64,000 bases of DNA from Polytrichum commune (taxonomy: Eukaryota; Streptophyta; Polytrichopsida; Polytrichales; Polytrichaceae): positions 34,672,144-34,736,143 of the forward strand of contig OX485809.1 in NCBI GenBank assembly GCA_950295325.1. Reading direction: 5' to 3'. Under the pieces are notes generated by a model. It made no database searches. It saw only the letters and a program-made list of their open reading frames with translations, and was not told the origin of the DNA. Positions within the stretch are counted from its first letter, which is position 1; each line of letters begins with the position of its first letter. This document shows positions 50,401 through 63,870 of the stretch, piece after piece. The position numbers and the translations under genes were made by a program.

Positions 50401-53400
50401 ACTACAAGTGGAAAGCACTAAATCACAAACGCCTGGTTCAAGTACTAGGACCTCAAACCTTTAGTTCACCGACCAGTATCAGCACCAAGTGCACACACCA
50501 CTGTGAAGCTCACATCCACTTGGTGGACTCAATGTGCAAGACTGTACCTCAAAGCCTTCTGCAGAAGACAGTGCTTTCCGAAGAGACTCATCAGTAATGC
50601 TGGTCAAGAGGGCATGCTCAGCAGCTGCTTGAACTTCAGGTAGCTTCATAGGAGGATCTATGCTGGTGGGTCTTTGAAGGGTTCCAGGGCTTGGCGGGGG
50701 AAGTCCAGGACTAACTGGTTGCACCTGAGGAGGTGTCGATGGTGGTGAAGGAGAAGCACGACCATCTACAGCTGGGCTGCCGTTGGCTCCCATGTTAGAC
50801 CCCACAACCGCTAGAATGAAATAACAGAAAAATTCTTCATTGGGTGATATTTATCACAAATAGCATAACTAAAAGAGCTAGCCAACTAAATTGAAACCTT
50901 CTTCCAGTAGAGCATCTGCAAAAGAAACATGTTGAGCGTATCTCTCAATGTCATCCTTCTCACCTTTCTTTTAGTGAAAGTCGACTTAAATCAAGCATCT
51001 CAGCTAAATTGCCAGCTGAGAGGGATGCTCTGCGACGGTTTGCCTCCCGGAGCAGTACACTTGGTGACATGGAGAGTTGTTTCCTCAACCTTCCGAGACC
51101 TTCTAACTTTTTTGGAGGAGACATCTGTGCAATATTTTGCATTATTGTTAGGCACAACACTCCTCAATTCAGAACATCTTACATGCTGGAAAAGTCTCTT
51201 AACTATCTAGTAAGGGCCACATGCTATAACAGCAGTAAAGTATCTTGAAGTAATACCTGTTCTTTGGCCAGGACACGTGATACATCAGGAGGAACAGCAG
51301 GCCAAACAGCAGGCCTTGGCCAAGGCAGCATGCTCAATGCTGCACTGCTCAAACCAATACCATCCAGCAAGCATCACATGTCACAATAATCCATATGGAT
51401 TAACATAGGCATATTGACACATAATATGGAACAACATAGGCATGTGACACAAGATTAATAGGAAGGCCCAAGCAGAATGCAAGTGATTGCAATAGTGGGA
51501 AGTGGTGTCCTATGGGGCACCATGCTGTTGATGTTATGTATGTGCAATACATATGTCGGTATGTGATTCACAACTGACAGCAATAAGTTCAAAGAGGTGC
51601 ATAACATGGGAAACCATGCACCTAAACAGCCCTGATCTTTGTTGACTACAGAGTAGCAGCTGCCTTGAATATTAATCCATAGTGCCACAGGTATATATAA
51701 AAAGGAGCAAATAGATGAAGAATCAATTGCAATACCTGTTACAAGGACTTGTCTCAATGTTGTGGCCATATCCAATCAAGTCAGCAAGTCGCATTAACTG
51801 CAGCAGTTGAGAAAATGAGATTAGTAACAAGGCTTGCAATACCTCCACTGTACATATCAACTGCCTGATTTTCCAACATTGAATTTGACACTTCCAAGTC
51901 ACCCCATGAAGTAATTTTAAATACGAGAAAACCTCGCCACTAGTACCACAAACATGTGTTTGTGCTGAGAGGTATCCTACACAATAGCATCATGAGAGTG
52001 CAGATAACAATAGCACCTTAGTTCGTGCGTAAGAATATAAGTCGCCCTGAAGTCGATAGAAGTCCTTGGCAACATCAGGTGTTACTGCCAAGACAGTAAA
52101 GCGTTGACTTGTTGCTTTTACAAGTGCAAGACACGCAGTGATCACCCAAACTTCTCGCAAACAGAATGGCAAGTCTTTCTGGTAAACATAACCACATGGT
52201 TGCATTCAGTACGGATCTCAGAGGCTATGTATACTGCTAAACACATAAGATGCAACAGAATCGACAGTTTATCACGATTTTCCTGCAAGCAACAGGAAAT
52301 TTGTAGGACCAGTAGTAAATTACCACTTTAGTGACTTTATTAACAAATTTCAGTCCTCAATTGTACCTCTCAATCTCATTTGTTGAGTGTCTGATTAACT
52401 GCCTATTCAATTTGGAGATCAAAAGTCATGTCAAGGTTTATACTGCTCTTTGGACACAGCCATAAGCAGGGTATTGACATATCCGCTTCTACAAGAGACC
52501 CAGCACCAACATCTGCTAGAGATTTGAAGCTATGTCAGAAACTATCCAAACCATATCACTTCAGGTAGTATATATAGAATAGGCTACAGTTAAACACAAT
52601 GGCCAAATTTTCTGCAAAATACAATCACATGTACCTCATGCTGAGTCAGAATCTTTGCAAAAGCAATGATGAATGAGTGCCCTCGTCCAGAGACTTCTGC
52701 TGGACGCTGAAGATTGAATAGCAGCTGTCCACCCAATATTCCAATATGAGTATCCACTCAAAGTTGATACTGTCCACAAATGCAGGGAGATGAGCACATT
52801 GTAAATACCTCTGCTTGCCGTGAGAAAAGGTATTGCCGAAAGTCAAACTCTCGCACAGTGTCATCATGTGCAAATTGACTGAACAGTTTACGTGATCCTG
52901 CTAATAAAGCTGCAGAATCATCGCCAGGATCTAATCCTCCAAATTCTGATATTTTTACATGTGGTCCATTCACTGCAATAGACACAAAAAAAAGAACTCA
53001 GAAAATCAGAAAAGATAAAACATTATAACCCCGCACAAATGAAGTATGAAGGTCTGTAAGAATATAGAGCTCTTTAAGTAAGGGAAGTAAGTTTGATAAA
53101 AAGTGTAAGGAAGATTAAGAGCATGACCATCAACATCCATGTGCATACCAGTACATTAGACAGACGAGTAATGCCAAAATAGTAGTAAATGCACAAAAAA
53201 AGTAAGAAAAATGGCTTTTAAAAATCTACTAAGAATCTGAGACACTTGTTCAGTATTAGTTATGCTAGATGGAAAAAACAAACCAATATAAGTTTCAGCT
53301 ATATAATGCATTGCAAGGAACTCAGATGAATGCTCCAAAACTTCTGCCACTTACTAGCATAACCCAAAAAGGGTAAACAAAAATTATCCAGAAATCCCCA

Positions 53401-55696
53401 AACATGTGTAGTCTTTGTTTACCCTCCTTGAGCTGCGCATACCTGTCTCTGTATAGATCTGCTCCAGTTCATCATACTCACGAAGAGCATCCTCTTGTAA
53501 GTTTGCCATCTCAAACATAAATGCCAAACTTTCCTGCAACCACCAATGTGACAAACATACAGAGTTGAGTTGGAAAAAAACTGGTTGCTACAAAATGAGA
53601 TCAGCACCTCCATAGCCATATAGGAGGTAAGTCCTTTCATTGAATTGATACTGCTCATAACATAAATTACTTGACCTCAGCATAGACTCAAGCAAAGGCA
53701 ACAATGCAACTGGACTCTTGCATCCCTTCAGTATATATATGCACAAAGCTCCCCACTCAGGAGCCCAGGGAGAACAGCAATGAGCCACATGAAAGAGTGT
53801 CAAGGGTTATAATTACAAAAAAATTAATTATTTTCTTCAGCCCTGTGTTGAAAACAACCCATAGGTTACCTTCACAATGAAAAAGTTGCAGAAGTTCCAA
53901 GCTGGCAAAAATCTGTTCTCACTAAGCTTGCGAACCTCCTCCTCATAGTACTGTATTCGTCGGTCCAATGTGTTACGTATGCATTCAACAATTTTGAGTT
54001 CAATCTCATCCCATATTGATGTATCAGTTCCATGGAGCTCAACTTTGCAACATCTGCATCCACAAGCATGAAAGCACTTCTCATGGATTTTATTTAGAGT
54101 CCTGATATTTGAATCCAACAAACTCTAAAATACTGGATGGGCTTTTCAATGTACATAGAGTTTTCTTTGCAACTGAGTCCTTGTGGCACAGGAATACCTT
54201 TCCCGTTTCTTAGAACTGAAATCGGCTTCGACCTTGCCATACACCTTCTTGCAAAGTTTGACAGCATTATCTGTGATAGCTTTAGAAATAAACACAATGA
54301 ACCACTCACGATCCTCAGTCTGGACTATGGATTTGAGTCGTGGCTTCAACAAGTTCTTGTACTCATCAAGATCCTGCAGCATTTCAATTGCAAAATTCAT
54401 GTTCTGCCAATAATAAACGACCATCCTGCTTCTTGGAAACCAAACAAAACCCAGTCAAAGTAATTGGTCACACTAATAACAAGCACATTGTGATCATGAT
54501 AGACTGGAGAAGATGACAGGTAGATAGAAATTATTTTGCAGAGAGACCAAAACCCTCATACAGATAAGTGCATTCGTCTTCACACAAAATGCTGTCACTG
54601 GAAGTGGGGTTACAATAAATTTCTCTCTCAAAGAGCAGAGTTGTACAAGAACAGCTGAGACACAAAAAAATGAGTAGGATGAAAAGTCCACAAGAAATAG
54701 ACTTACTTCACATGTGACAAGGACAACACACGCATAGGGTCGACGGAACCACAAGGGCAAGGGTATTTGCTCCCCAGGAAGGCCCCTCCGCAGGCGTGCA
54801 TCTGTGGTTTGCACATAATCCACATGTAGTTTGTCCACAAACACAAGATTCCTTGCTTTGTTGTTCAAGCTTGCCTTTTTGAATGGGACACGAGCCTCAA
54901 ACTTCTCTTTCACACTCTCCCATAGGTCATTCACATCCTCAACTGCACACGTAGGAACCTCTCAGCCACCACAGATATGTATGCCTCAAAGTCGAATTAG
55001 ATTTGTCCTGATAACTAATCAAATAGAAGCAGTGCATCTCAAATTGCAATTAACCAGCGATAAATGTTGAGTCAGTGTTGATTCTTCCAACATTGGTTCA
55101 ACTCATAATTCAACCTTTTAGGTCCTGTAAGAATAGAATATAGAACCGAAAGAAATAAACTTTCAACCCTGTACTTGGTAGGCATTGTATCAATGCTGTA
55201 CTTTGATGTGATTGAATAAATTTGAAAACAGTGTTGATGATATATGAATTTAGAGGTTTGTGATGTAGGCATGAAGGTCTATAAGAAGAAAGTTCGATTG
55301 AAGGTGAATCATTGTTCTGCACAACCCAAAGGTGAACCTTTTAGATCTTGCAGCTATAGAATATCGAAACAAAAGACTAAATTCCAACCCTTAAGCTTGG
55401 TATACATTGTATTGATGTTGTACGTTGATGTGATTGAATTAATTTGAAATAAGTTTTGAAGACATATGGAATTAGAGGTTTCTGAGGTGGGCGTGAGTGT
55501 TTTATCAGAAGAAGTACGATTGAAGGTGAATCATTGATTTGCAGAACTCAAAGGTCGCAGAAGAGGAGTTCCAAATTGAGTGATCCCCTCCACCTATTTT
55601 TTTGAGTAGAAGAAGGAAAGAAAACATACTAGCAACAATGAGGCGCTCCGAGGGGCTCTTAACCCTGTGGACCTGGGACAAAGGAGGAGTCGCCAT
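44498..55696 (-). CDS. TRS130: TRAPPII complex subunit TRS130 / TRAPPC10
   Basis: TRS130 is a TRAPPII-specific subunit that acts in Golgi/post-Golgi trafficking and cell-plate formation as part of a Rab GEF complex. Exons in transcript order: 55696-55630, 54942-54707, 54373-54198, 54053-53870, 53533-53443, 52972-52809, 52724-52635, 52178-52017, 51797-51736, 51344-51257, 51124-50964, an unresolved junction, about 50810-50548, 49962-49816, 49283-48885, 48712-48479, 47929-47211, 47087-47003, 46833-46641, 46502-46159 and 44776-44498. About 1,380 residues result, near the family size. Markers: EDVNDLW, DARLR, ECIRNTLDRR, PAWNFCNFFIVKESLAF and EDALREYDELE in the N-terminal half; APVLKPGKNS and VLYV-type beta-rich segments plus HLVCVLPSAPCASFCV at the C-terminus. 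Phase does not close between 50964 and 50810, where a microexon (about 50909-50926) or different boundary is likely. No disabling lesion is seen. Confidence 0.95.
44831..45215. repeat. Dispersed repeat, copy A (SINE-like?)
   Basis: It lies in the last intron of TRS130. It matches 61176-61842 in the permease gene over most of its length, including ACTGCCTTCTTTYGAWGG, CAAGGGCAAGCCCCTAGGTTC, CATGGTTGGTTGAAAATATC and CATGATTGGGTGGACCA. On the minus strand a GGATGGGTGACCT motif recalls the 3' part of 5S rRNA. No coding sequence. Confidence 0.7.
55114..55560 (+). repeat. 223-bp tandem duplication in TRS130 intron 1
   Basis: Two copies starting at 55114 and 55337 share CCTTTTAGRTCYTG, ATAGAATAT, TTGATGTGATTGAAT, GGAATTAGAGGTTT and CGATTGAAGGTGAATCATTG. 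A third diverged copy is at 42440-42600. Confidence 0.8.
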
Positions 55697-57394
55697 AGCT
55701 GCACACTGCTACTAATACAAATACACTACACCTCTGCGGCTTCTCACCCATTCGCATCTCCAACCTTCTTGCCAGCGCCAGAAACCACAATGCAGTGCAC
55801 AATCATCTCAGGGTTGATGAACCTTCAGCTCACTAAACACAAAGTCCAGAATTGCTCCGCCTCCTCGCCTTCTTTTCTCTTATCAACACAGCGCATTATC
55901 CCAGCTCGGTCAGCAATCGAACAGGATTACCAAAATCCAATTTTCCAAGAAGAGTATCTAATTACTTCAATGCAGATCTATGTGAGGTTGCAATCACATG
56001 AGGTACGTCAGCAAAACTCGAACCATCTTCGGAATGTTCCAGAACTCCACCAATGTCGCAACCCTAACCTCAATGGAAATAAAAGATCAATGAAACAGAG
56101 CTAAAACTCCACAAACCAAAGCAAAATAGGTACAAACTACAAGCCCCGGTCCAAATCGAAATCCTGAGTAATGTTAGTCAGTCCACACATTCCAAGCATT
56201 CAGTCTTAACAAAAACTGAAAGTTGCAAAGCATAACGAACCAACACTTCATCAAGGTACTTCTGATCCATCAGGCAATAAAAAGGAACGATGAAAGAAAG
56301 CGATGCAGCAGATCATTTGGAGACCAAAAAAGAAGAAGATGTGTAGGTACCGAATGAATGTGTTACAGTCAGAAGAAAATAATTTGGGGAAAAGGAATGC
56401 CGGAAAGAAATACCTACGAAAGAGATGGAGTTATTGAGATCTGAGTTGCGATGTGAGGAATGCTGGAGATTGCTGAGCAACGCGAGAGAGAGGGAGAGAA
56501 AAGGAGTCAGGGCACTTCTTCGTGGTCCTCGGCCACGGATGCTTTTGAGTGGGTCGCAGCGAATAAGACTCTGCCATGTCAGAATAAGGTTAGCACGCTG
56601 GGCTGCTGTGTAAGTACTGTACTTCGTGGGGTGCTCTTGAAGGTTTCGGTGCATAACATAATTTATGCGGGTGTTATATTTGATTGGTGGGTGGTTAGGT
56701 GAGGATCAAAGAACAAATGCCAAAAGAGACACATATTTCAAAGTCATTGGACTACAACTCCACATTTTATTAAAATGTTCACATCTAATAATGAACACAT
56801 TGGGAGGACATGTGTATTTAGTTAATGAATCAATAAACATGCATGACAAGTAAATTAAGAAGGTTTGCTTTTTCATTTGATTTGTGTTGATGTTTCATTG
56901 TAGACTTGTTATTGCAACATATTCCTTTGGTAAGATGACTTCACATAAGTGCAAACTCAATTTCATGAAGGTTTCGAGCTAGTTCATGAACCTTTTAAAT
57001 TAGTTCATCATTCTTCTAAACTAACTTGACATGTGGCACACCTCAATTTCATGATAATGTGTCTTTACCTCTAGCAACTTCATGAATATTCCAAGCTAAT
57101 TTCATCAATTTTTTTGCACTTTGTGGTTTTTGTACTCTCAACTTTCATTTTTATTTTGGTAGAGCTAGTTGTGGGGAGCAATGAGGTGAGTCTTATACAC
57201 GATGTACCGTTCTTTGTGAATATAGAATGACATGGTTTATGCAATTGATTTTGTGATGTTGTGAATATGGGTACAAAATCATGAAATTGTTCACAACAAG
57301 TAGCGATATTGGTTGAAATTTAAAGTTGAATTGGTTGTCCATATAATGAACTTGGTTCATGATTCCAATGAATGTCCCCTATACAACCCCATTA

Positions 57395-57610
57395 GAGATA
57401 AGTTTCCATCACTATTTGAGAACATACTCTAGGGAGCCTCAAGTCTTTCTTTCAATTAGACCAACAAGTTAACATTAGCCTGTGTCTCATGGAGGCTATC
57501 GCACTCCACCACTCTAGAGAATTAATTGGTTTGAAACCATCATAGTGTGCTTTCAATCCCATTAGCCTTTTCAGCTTCTTGGACTTTAAAATCAATTTTA
57601 TCTCAATGAA
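57395..57610 (+). repeat. Dispersed repeat shared with 42990-43200
   Basis: Same block order as the copy at 42990-43200, about 14 kb away. Confidence 0.55.
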
Positions 57611-57969
57611 ATTGGTAGAACCTATTGCTAAATTGGCTTGTAAAATCATGAAATTGAGTTTGCACTTTTGTGAATTCATCTCACCAAAGGAGTAAGTTTC
57701 ATTGTGTAGATCTAATTGGTAGAAGTTGGAGAACATGAAAAACAAACCAAATGACACCCACATACCTTAATTTGGGGGGAGGGGGAAGACAAAAACCAAT
57801 GGGACCTTCATACGACTCATTGTTAGCAACCTTTCATAACAATTTAAGATTAACTCCAAAACTTTATGGGATCGATTTTGCCTCCTTCAAATACATCTAT
57901 GCATGCACATAAATTTCAACCTCGTGAATCCAAGTAGCATAAGGTAGCAAACAACAAAAAGCAACCAAA

Positions 57970-57992
57970 TGGGATGGGATGGGATGGGATGG
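57970..57992 (+). repeat. (GGGAT)n run, G-quadruplex-type motif
   Basis: Five GGG runs are spaced by AT (GGGATGGGATGGGATGGG and one more). It sits about 75 bases upstream of the permease ATG. Confidence 0.85.
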
Positions 57993-58011
57993 GCTCTTAT
58001 GTCTCCACACC

Positions 58012-58057
58012 ACCAAGAAGAAGAAGAAGAAGAAGAAGAAGAAGGAGAAGAAGGAGA
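58012..58057 (+). repeat. (GAA)n run in permease 5' leader
   Basis: Roughly a dozen AAG/AGG triplets end eight bases before the start codon at 58066. Purine-triplet leaders are common in plant 5' UTRs. Confidence 0.8.
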
Positions 58058-58065
58058 ACTGAGCT

Positions 58066-61000
58066 ATGACTTCCACCATGTTCGCCATAGCCGCACCCGC
58101 CTCGCAATTATTCATCACCAACACGCTGCACGGGTCCAGTGGCAGTAGCGCTACACTTTCACAGCTGCGCTCGAAATTGGGCGCTCGCTCAATTTCAAAT
58201 CCAATTCCAATTCGAGGTTTGGGTTGTGGTGGGTTGTGTGCGATGATGAGTAGGGGTGGACGGAACAAGGGGTGGCATCATGAGCAGTTGGTAAGGTGCG
58301 CGTCTCCAGAGGTACAGAAAGACGAGGAGGAGGGATTTGAGATGCCTGCAAGTGCCCCCAAGATCAAAGGAGTGGAGCAATTGGTTGATGGTGGTAACCG
58401 TGGAGTGGAGAAGATCTTCTCCAATTTGAACCAGGCCACTCTCAAGCATGAGCCAGGTAGGTTCTGTTGTTATGTGATTCATGCGATTTTTGTGACTGGA
58501 AATCAGTGAGAAAATATGTGGGGATTTGTACGAGTTGCTTCCACATGTGCAATCCATGTGAAATTTCATACTGAATTTCACATTATGAAGCTGGTGAGTA
58601 TGGGGCATGTCACTTCTCAATGAATCGTGTTCAAGGTTTGGGTTAGGGCCACTACTTACATTCAATCATGTGCATTGGACCTGTGAAGCTCTCAATTTGC
58701 AAAGGACAGTTTTCGGGTTATGATACTTTACTCCCATAATTTTTACCAAGCATCAGAATGTGACTCAAATGTGGTCTTGTGGTGCGAGTTCTGGATTGTT
58801 CTGGATTTTTTTTTTCAAGTTTGCATATAACACTTTTGTTTTGTCCACAATGTCCAATATGGCTCTAACCTCAATGGATGGGGGGGGGGAATCCAGGAAG
58901 TCTAAGCAGCGCGGTACTTCTCATTGCAGGCACAACGGTATTTGCACACCAATTCCTAGCTCAATGATTGACTTGCCTTGAAAATTTGCAATTTTTTTCT
59001 GTTGAGTACCATGGACACATTTGAGCTTAGGTGGTACTCTTGCAGATGAGTAGTTCAACATGTACATGTGAAGCTACAGATTCTAGTCAGGATCCATCGG
59101 TTTTCCAAATATATATGCTTTGGGGCCACAAGCAGTGACTGCTCTTAAAGCTGATGTTTTAAAATTTAATTTGTTGATCTTGGCTTTTGTGCTAAAATGG
59201 ACTAGGTAGGGGCTGGCATTTTGGCCATTCCATCTGTGACACAAGAATCTGGCTTTCTGGCATCTTCAGTTGCATGTATTGGTTGTTGGCTTTACATGGT
59301 ACGTGTTTTCCACCTTCTGGGGTCGTTGTATCTTTCCTTTGGTTGCTGAGCATCATGTTCAGGGCCATCACAATCGACTCTGGCATAGATGTTCTAATGC
59401 ACCTTGTAATACTGTAGTTCCTCAAAATGAGTCTTTGTTCACCCAGATTCATATTGAGTGACAAGGATTGGTGTGTGAACAGAACAGGTGGGAACAGGTT
59501 TACTTGTGGCAGAAGTAAATGTGAACACAATGTGTGAATTAGGCTCTGGGGGTGTCTCTCTTGTAAGTTCCTCTGCCTCCATTTTATCAGTCAATATCTC
59601 ATGCTCAGAGATCACTGAAAATTTCTTGAATAGCAAAGTACGTTATATTTCTTCTATCTGTAGAAAGTAAACTTTTGCGTAAGACGAGCACCTGGTATTG
59701 GTGTGTGTCATTTTGAGTGGGTTTTGAAGTGTACACCTTAGCCAATCATTGTTTTCTGCTTGGTTTGCATTGTGGTTATTGTTGATTTCTTGTTGGTGGT
59801 AATTTTATGATGGTTCACATTTTGTATAATTGCTTACTATGTAACATTTATGTATAACAGGTTTCAATGGCCATGCGGACATTGGGAGTGTGGGGAGTGC
59901 GAGTTGCCTGGTAAGGTATGCCCTTCACTTCAACTAGGTCAGTTGTTTCTTTATGCCAACTTTGTCAATGGGCAGCATTGATGTATTTTCAATCATTTAT
60001 CGATACAGCTGTGTTACTCATGCCCAAAATGTCTAGGAGATGTTTCTTTGAAGTAGATGTGAGTTCGTGTATCGAAATCTGTCCAAAGAGTTCCTGACAA
60101 GTAGGTTAATCACTTGAAAATATATGTGTGAGAGCAAGTTGTTAGTTTATCTGAGACTAATTAAAAGACCTGTCTCATTCATAATTGATTGGCCATGACA
60201 AGTAATTGTTATTTTCTGCTAATTTTCTTGTTGGAGTTCAATGTTTTGGTTGGTTGACAGTGGAGCTTACTTGTTCATTCACTATGCGCTACTCGTGGCA
60301 TACATAGCGCGCTCTTCTGATATTGTTACAAATTTTGCAGGCACTCCTTTGTAAGTCTTTCTCACCTGAGCAATTTCATCTCCAACTTTTGTAGATGAAT
60401 CTCACATAACAGTTGCATATTCTCTGTTGTCTGTTGTCAGAAGCGAACTTAGGGAACAATCATAAGATTGTGAAATTGGCTGATCATCTTGTTGACAAAT
60501 GATGTGCATCTCTGTCCTTCTTTGGCTATTATCAGAATATGCATCTAGGTAGGAACTTCCTTGGTTAGTTTTATTGCTGACTTGTTTAAGAGGAGTGTGT
60601 TTTGTAGGTGGCTAAGTGCAGCATTGTTCACAGGTGGCTTGGGAGGCCTATGTTACTTTGGAAGGTGGAAGATCCAACCTATATGTTTGTCTACTCTTTT
60701 TTGTTCTTGGGGTTTCTTTTCTTAAAATAACTCCATGTCTGTGGCTATACATAAAGTATGGTCTCTCTTCAGTTGATGTGGTAGGAAAATTAGGTTGCAG
60801 TGTCAAGGGTGTATTAAAGCACGTCCAAGTTTTCAGGAATAATATGGTGGTGGACAAAAGGAGTTTGCTGACTGAAGGAATCCTTGATATCTGTATTTTT
60901 GTTTTGTCAAAAATTTCCGACAGAATCTGTATTTGGGCTGATGTGGATGACTGGCCATATGTATGTAGTGATATAAGATACGATAAGATAAGATATATAG

Positions 61001-63870
61001 TAGGTTCAGCTCATTCTAACAGAGTTGTGGTGGGATATGGGGACAGCCAGCGTGTCATAGGTCTTGTGAATGGAGCATTGGTGGTGGGCATTCTTGGCAG
61101 CTTTGGTGTCCTAGTGGTATTCATGCTACTTCTGAAATACCCCCTCTGGATTATTTTGAAGTAAAATCAAATTTAAGAAAGAATGATGACTCTGGTGTTG
61201 CCACTGGCATGATTCATGGTGTCGCTTCAACTTAGTCTAAGTCTGTATGTAATTCTGAAACGGGCATTACATATAGGGTAGGGCCTCAAGGAGAGGGCAT
61301 TCCTGGAATTAAATGCTGAGGGCGGTAGCCCAAGGTGTAGGCCTGCAATTCCAGGAATGACTGATCCAAGAGGGCCTACCCAACATAAAGGAATGGGCTG
61401 ATTCCACTTCAAAAATGTCAACAGTGCATCATGCCACCTATAATTGGCAGGGTGCATTTTATGGCGCTGTAATGCCCTGTAACCTACAAGTGGCGTTCAC
61501 CTATATAAGGGACAGAATTTAACAAAGGGGCATCAACCCCAGTTCTTTACGAGATTTAGAAGGTCCCTGAAGACCACTGCCTTCTTTCGAAGGCAAACAC
61601 CTTGAATGGGATGGACAAACCAGCTGGCGCATTCTTCTCCAAGGGCAAGCCCCTAGGTTCCCCACATGGTTGGTTGAAAATATCCAGTTCACCGGACACC
61701 CCACTACATGATTGGGTGGACCATAGGTGGTAGGGTGCACCGGAAATCAAGGTCACCCATTCGAGGACTTTTCCAGCCTTATGTAGCTTACCTCAGAGTT
61801 CCCATTGGATCCAACTTAAGGCCTTGGGTTTAAGCCACTCCTTCTAAAGGCTGTCTTTGATATAAGGATATAAATCAGATTTAATATACTATCACAGTGC
61901 TCACCATTTCATGTTGTTGAATACAAGTTACAAGAAGTGCCTATTTTCCAAATAGGTTGTGGAGGTTAAGAGGACTATCATATGAAGAGAGTGTGGGTTT
62001 GCTTCTTGGAACAGGGAGTTGCATCAGGTGGTTTGGACTACAATGCACTCCTGCGTGCCAACTTTTCCGCTGTACCACACAGTATACCAGTTATTGCCTT
62101 AGCATTTGTTTACCAGGTAGAAGGTCAAAACTCTTCCAATTGCTTCAATTTATTTGCACTACGAGTGGTGTACTTTAAGAGGCTACCTTGAACATTTCAA
62201 ATTATTCAGACCCCTGAGCGTCCAAGAGGCTCAATCCGGTCCTTGTCATCCACAAAAACATGTACTTTGAGCTACATATCTACTTCCAGTTTTAGCTAAG
62301 TGAGTCAAGAGTGACCCATTAGTATTAAAAATATCCTTCAAGCACACTTTTCAAATTGGTTCAATACCTCCATGTTATTCAAGATTTGGGTACAAATACA
62401 CAACCTGGATGCCTTGAATGCAAATACACAAGGAGTATATTGATTCTCAATGTTACATATGATTATATTATTACTTTCTCCTTGACATAACGCATGAAAT
62501 AAAGTTGAAACCCAATATTACAAAAGATATGATTTGAAGAATTGGTGAGGCTTGTAAAAATTGTGTGTATATAGGTTGTGGATTGAGCCCCTTGGTTCTT
62601 TAAGGGTTATGGAGAGGATTACTGAGGCCCCATAACCCAGGTAGGATATTTTTCTGGGTTTTAAACTTCTACTTTGTGGAAACTTCATAGTACTCATTCA
62701 AAAACATTGTGCACATATTATGTAACCTCTAAGTAGGTTGGTGTTTTGTCTATATGCAGAATGTTGTTCCTGTAATCTCCACTAGTTTGGAGGGAGATCT
62801 TCCAAGGATAAGGTATCACTCTGTCTGTCCCTTTAGTTCAGATGAAATTCACCATATTTTCCAACATCAGTTTGTGATAATGATCACCTCTTTGATTATC
62901 TGGAATCATCTATATGGAATAGCCATCTTGGAGTCGAGTATAACATGGTGTTTAAAAATTCATGGCATTAACTTAAGCTGACCCTGGAGATCATGATCTA
63001 TCTTATGAATGGTTTTTGACAAGCCAAACCTGCATGCTTTCAGAGATTTATATATTTTTTATGTGAGAAAAATACAGGACCGCAGTTGTACTTGGAACGG
63101 CCATTCCACTGGTCATGTTCTTAATCTGGGATGCAGTTATTTTAGGGACTACATCAACATTAGTGGATGCTAGTGGAGTGCTTCAAGTTGTTTCAGATCC
63201 CTTAATAAGTCTTCGATCAGCTAGTGGTATTGTAGGGGTGAGTCTCATACCATAACATGCTACTCTTGTTTTTGAATGACAACCCCTATAGATTTCTGGA
63301 ATTCATATGGACAATGTCGTGCCATAAGCCCTTTTCCAAAGGTTTGAGCTAACTGCAATCGATGACTTTTAAAACTTACATGGTCTAATTATGTTGCTTG
63401 TTTACTGTCTCTTGTCAGCCAACGGTGGAGCTATTTTCCTTCTTAGCTGTGGCAACATCCTTTATTGGCTTTGTGCTTGGGCTCACTGATTTCCTTTGTG
63501 ATTGTACGTTGCAACCCTTCTTTTTTGGTTCAATTCTATTATGTTTTATCCATGGATTGAAATGTGCATACTCTATGAAATTCTAGTATACAAAATTTTG
63601 TATTCTTGCTTTATTCCAAAATTTGTCACAATCACACGTGATAGTTCCTGTTCATTTACAGAATACCATCTTTTTGTGGCCCATCATTGAAAGACTGATT
63701 CCTCCCAATTTATGTCTTGCTTTTCTGGATGTTTGCAGTGCTGAAATTACCAGGAGGTGGACGACAATCACCATTACCATATCTCTTAACTCTATTTCCA
63801 CCGTTCACACTGGCCTTGACATCACCAGATATTTTCTACCAAGCCTTGGACTTTGCAGGCACTTACGGTG
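58066..63870 (+). CDS. Tyrosine/aromatic amino acid permease (TyrP-like), 3' end outside window
   Basis: This belongs to the hydroxy/aromatic amino acid permease family; plant members are predicted plastid-envelope transporters. Exons with matching phases: 58066-58456, 58897-58937, 59206-59298, 59488-59562, 59861-59910, 60261-60350, 60608-60664, 61023-61116, 62015-62116, 62760-62812, 63078-63237, 63419-63503 and 63739-63870. The last ends at a donor and the gene continues past the window. Exon 1 encodes about 130 residues rich in S, A and R, a likely transit peptide. Membrane segments follow: LSSAVLLIAGTTVGAGILAIP, FLASSVACIGCWLYM, TGLLVAEVNVNT, ALLRANFSAVPHSIPVIALA, NVVPVISTSLEGDLPRIR, LGTAIPLVMFLIWDAVILG, LAVATSFIGFVLGLTDFL and LPYLLTLFPPFTLAL. 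These match TyrP order. The first ATG is used; a second is four codons later. No lesion is seen. Confidence 0.88.
61176..61842. repeat. Dispersed repeat, copy B, with internal insertion
   Basis: It lies in the permease intron between 61116 and 62015, in the same orientation as copy A at 44831-45215. The match is interrupted between about 61298 and 61555 by sequence absent from copy A, which includes a 15-bp inverted motif (ATTCCTGGAATT / AATTCCAGGAAT) at 61303-61357 and a CTATATAAGG box near 61501. Confidence 0.7.

Larger units (their letters stand above)
55697..58065. promoter_or_regulatory. Divergent intergenic region between TRS130 and permease
   Basis: TRS130 (-) and the permease (+) are transcribed away from each other, so both promoters lie here. 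A possible TRS130 leader exon with a donor (TTTCGTAG|GTATTT on the minus strand) is near 56412-56480. The stretch 56850-57400 shows nothing recognisable. A dispersed repeat lies at 57395-57610, followed by (GGGAT)n and (GAA)n tracts near the permease start. Confidence 0.45.
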
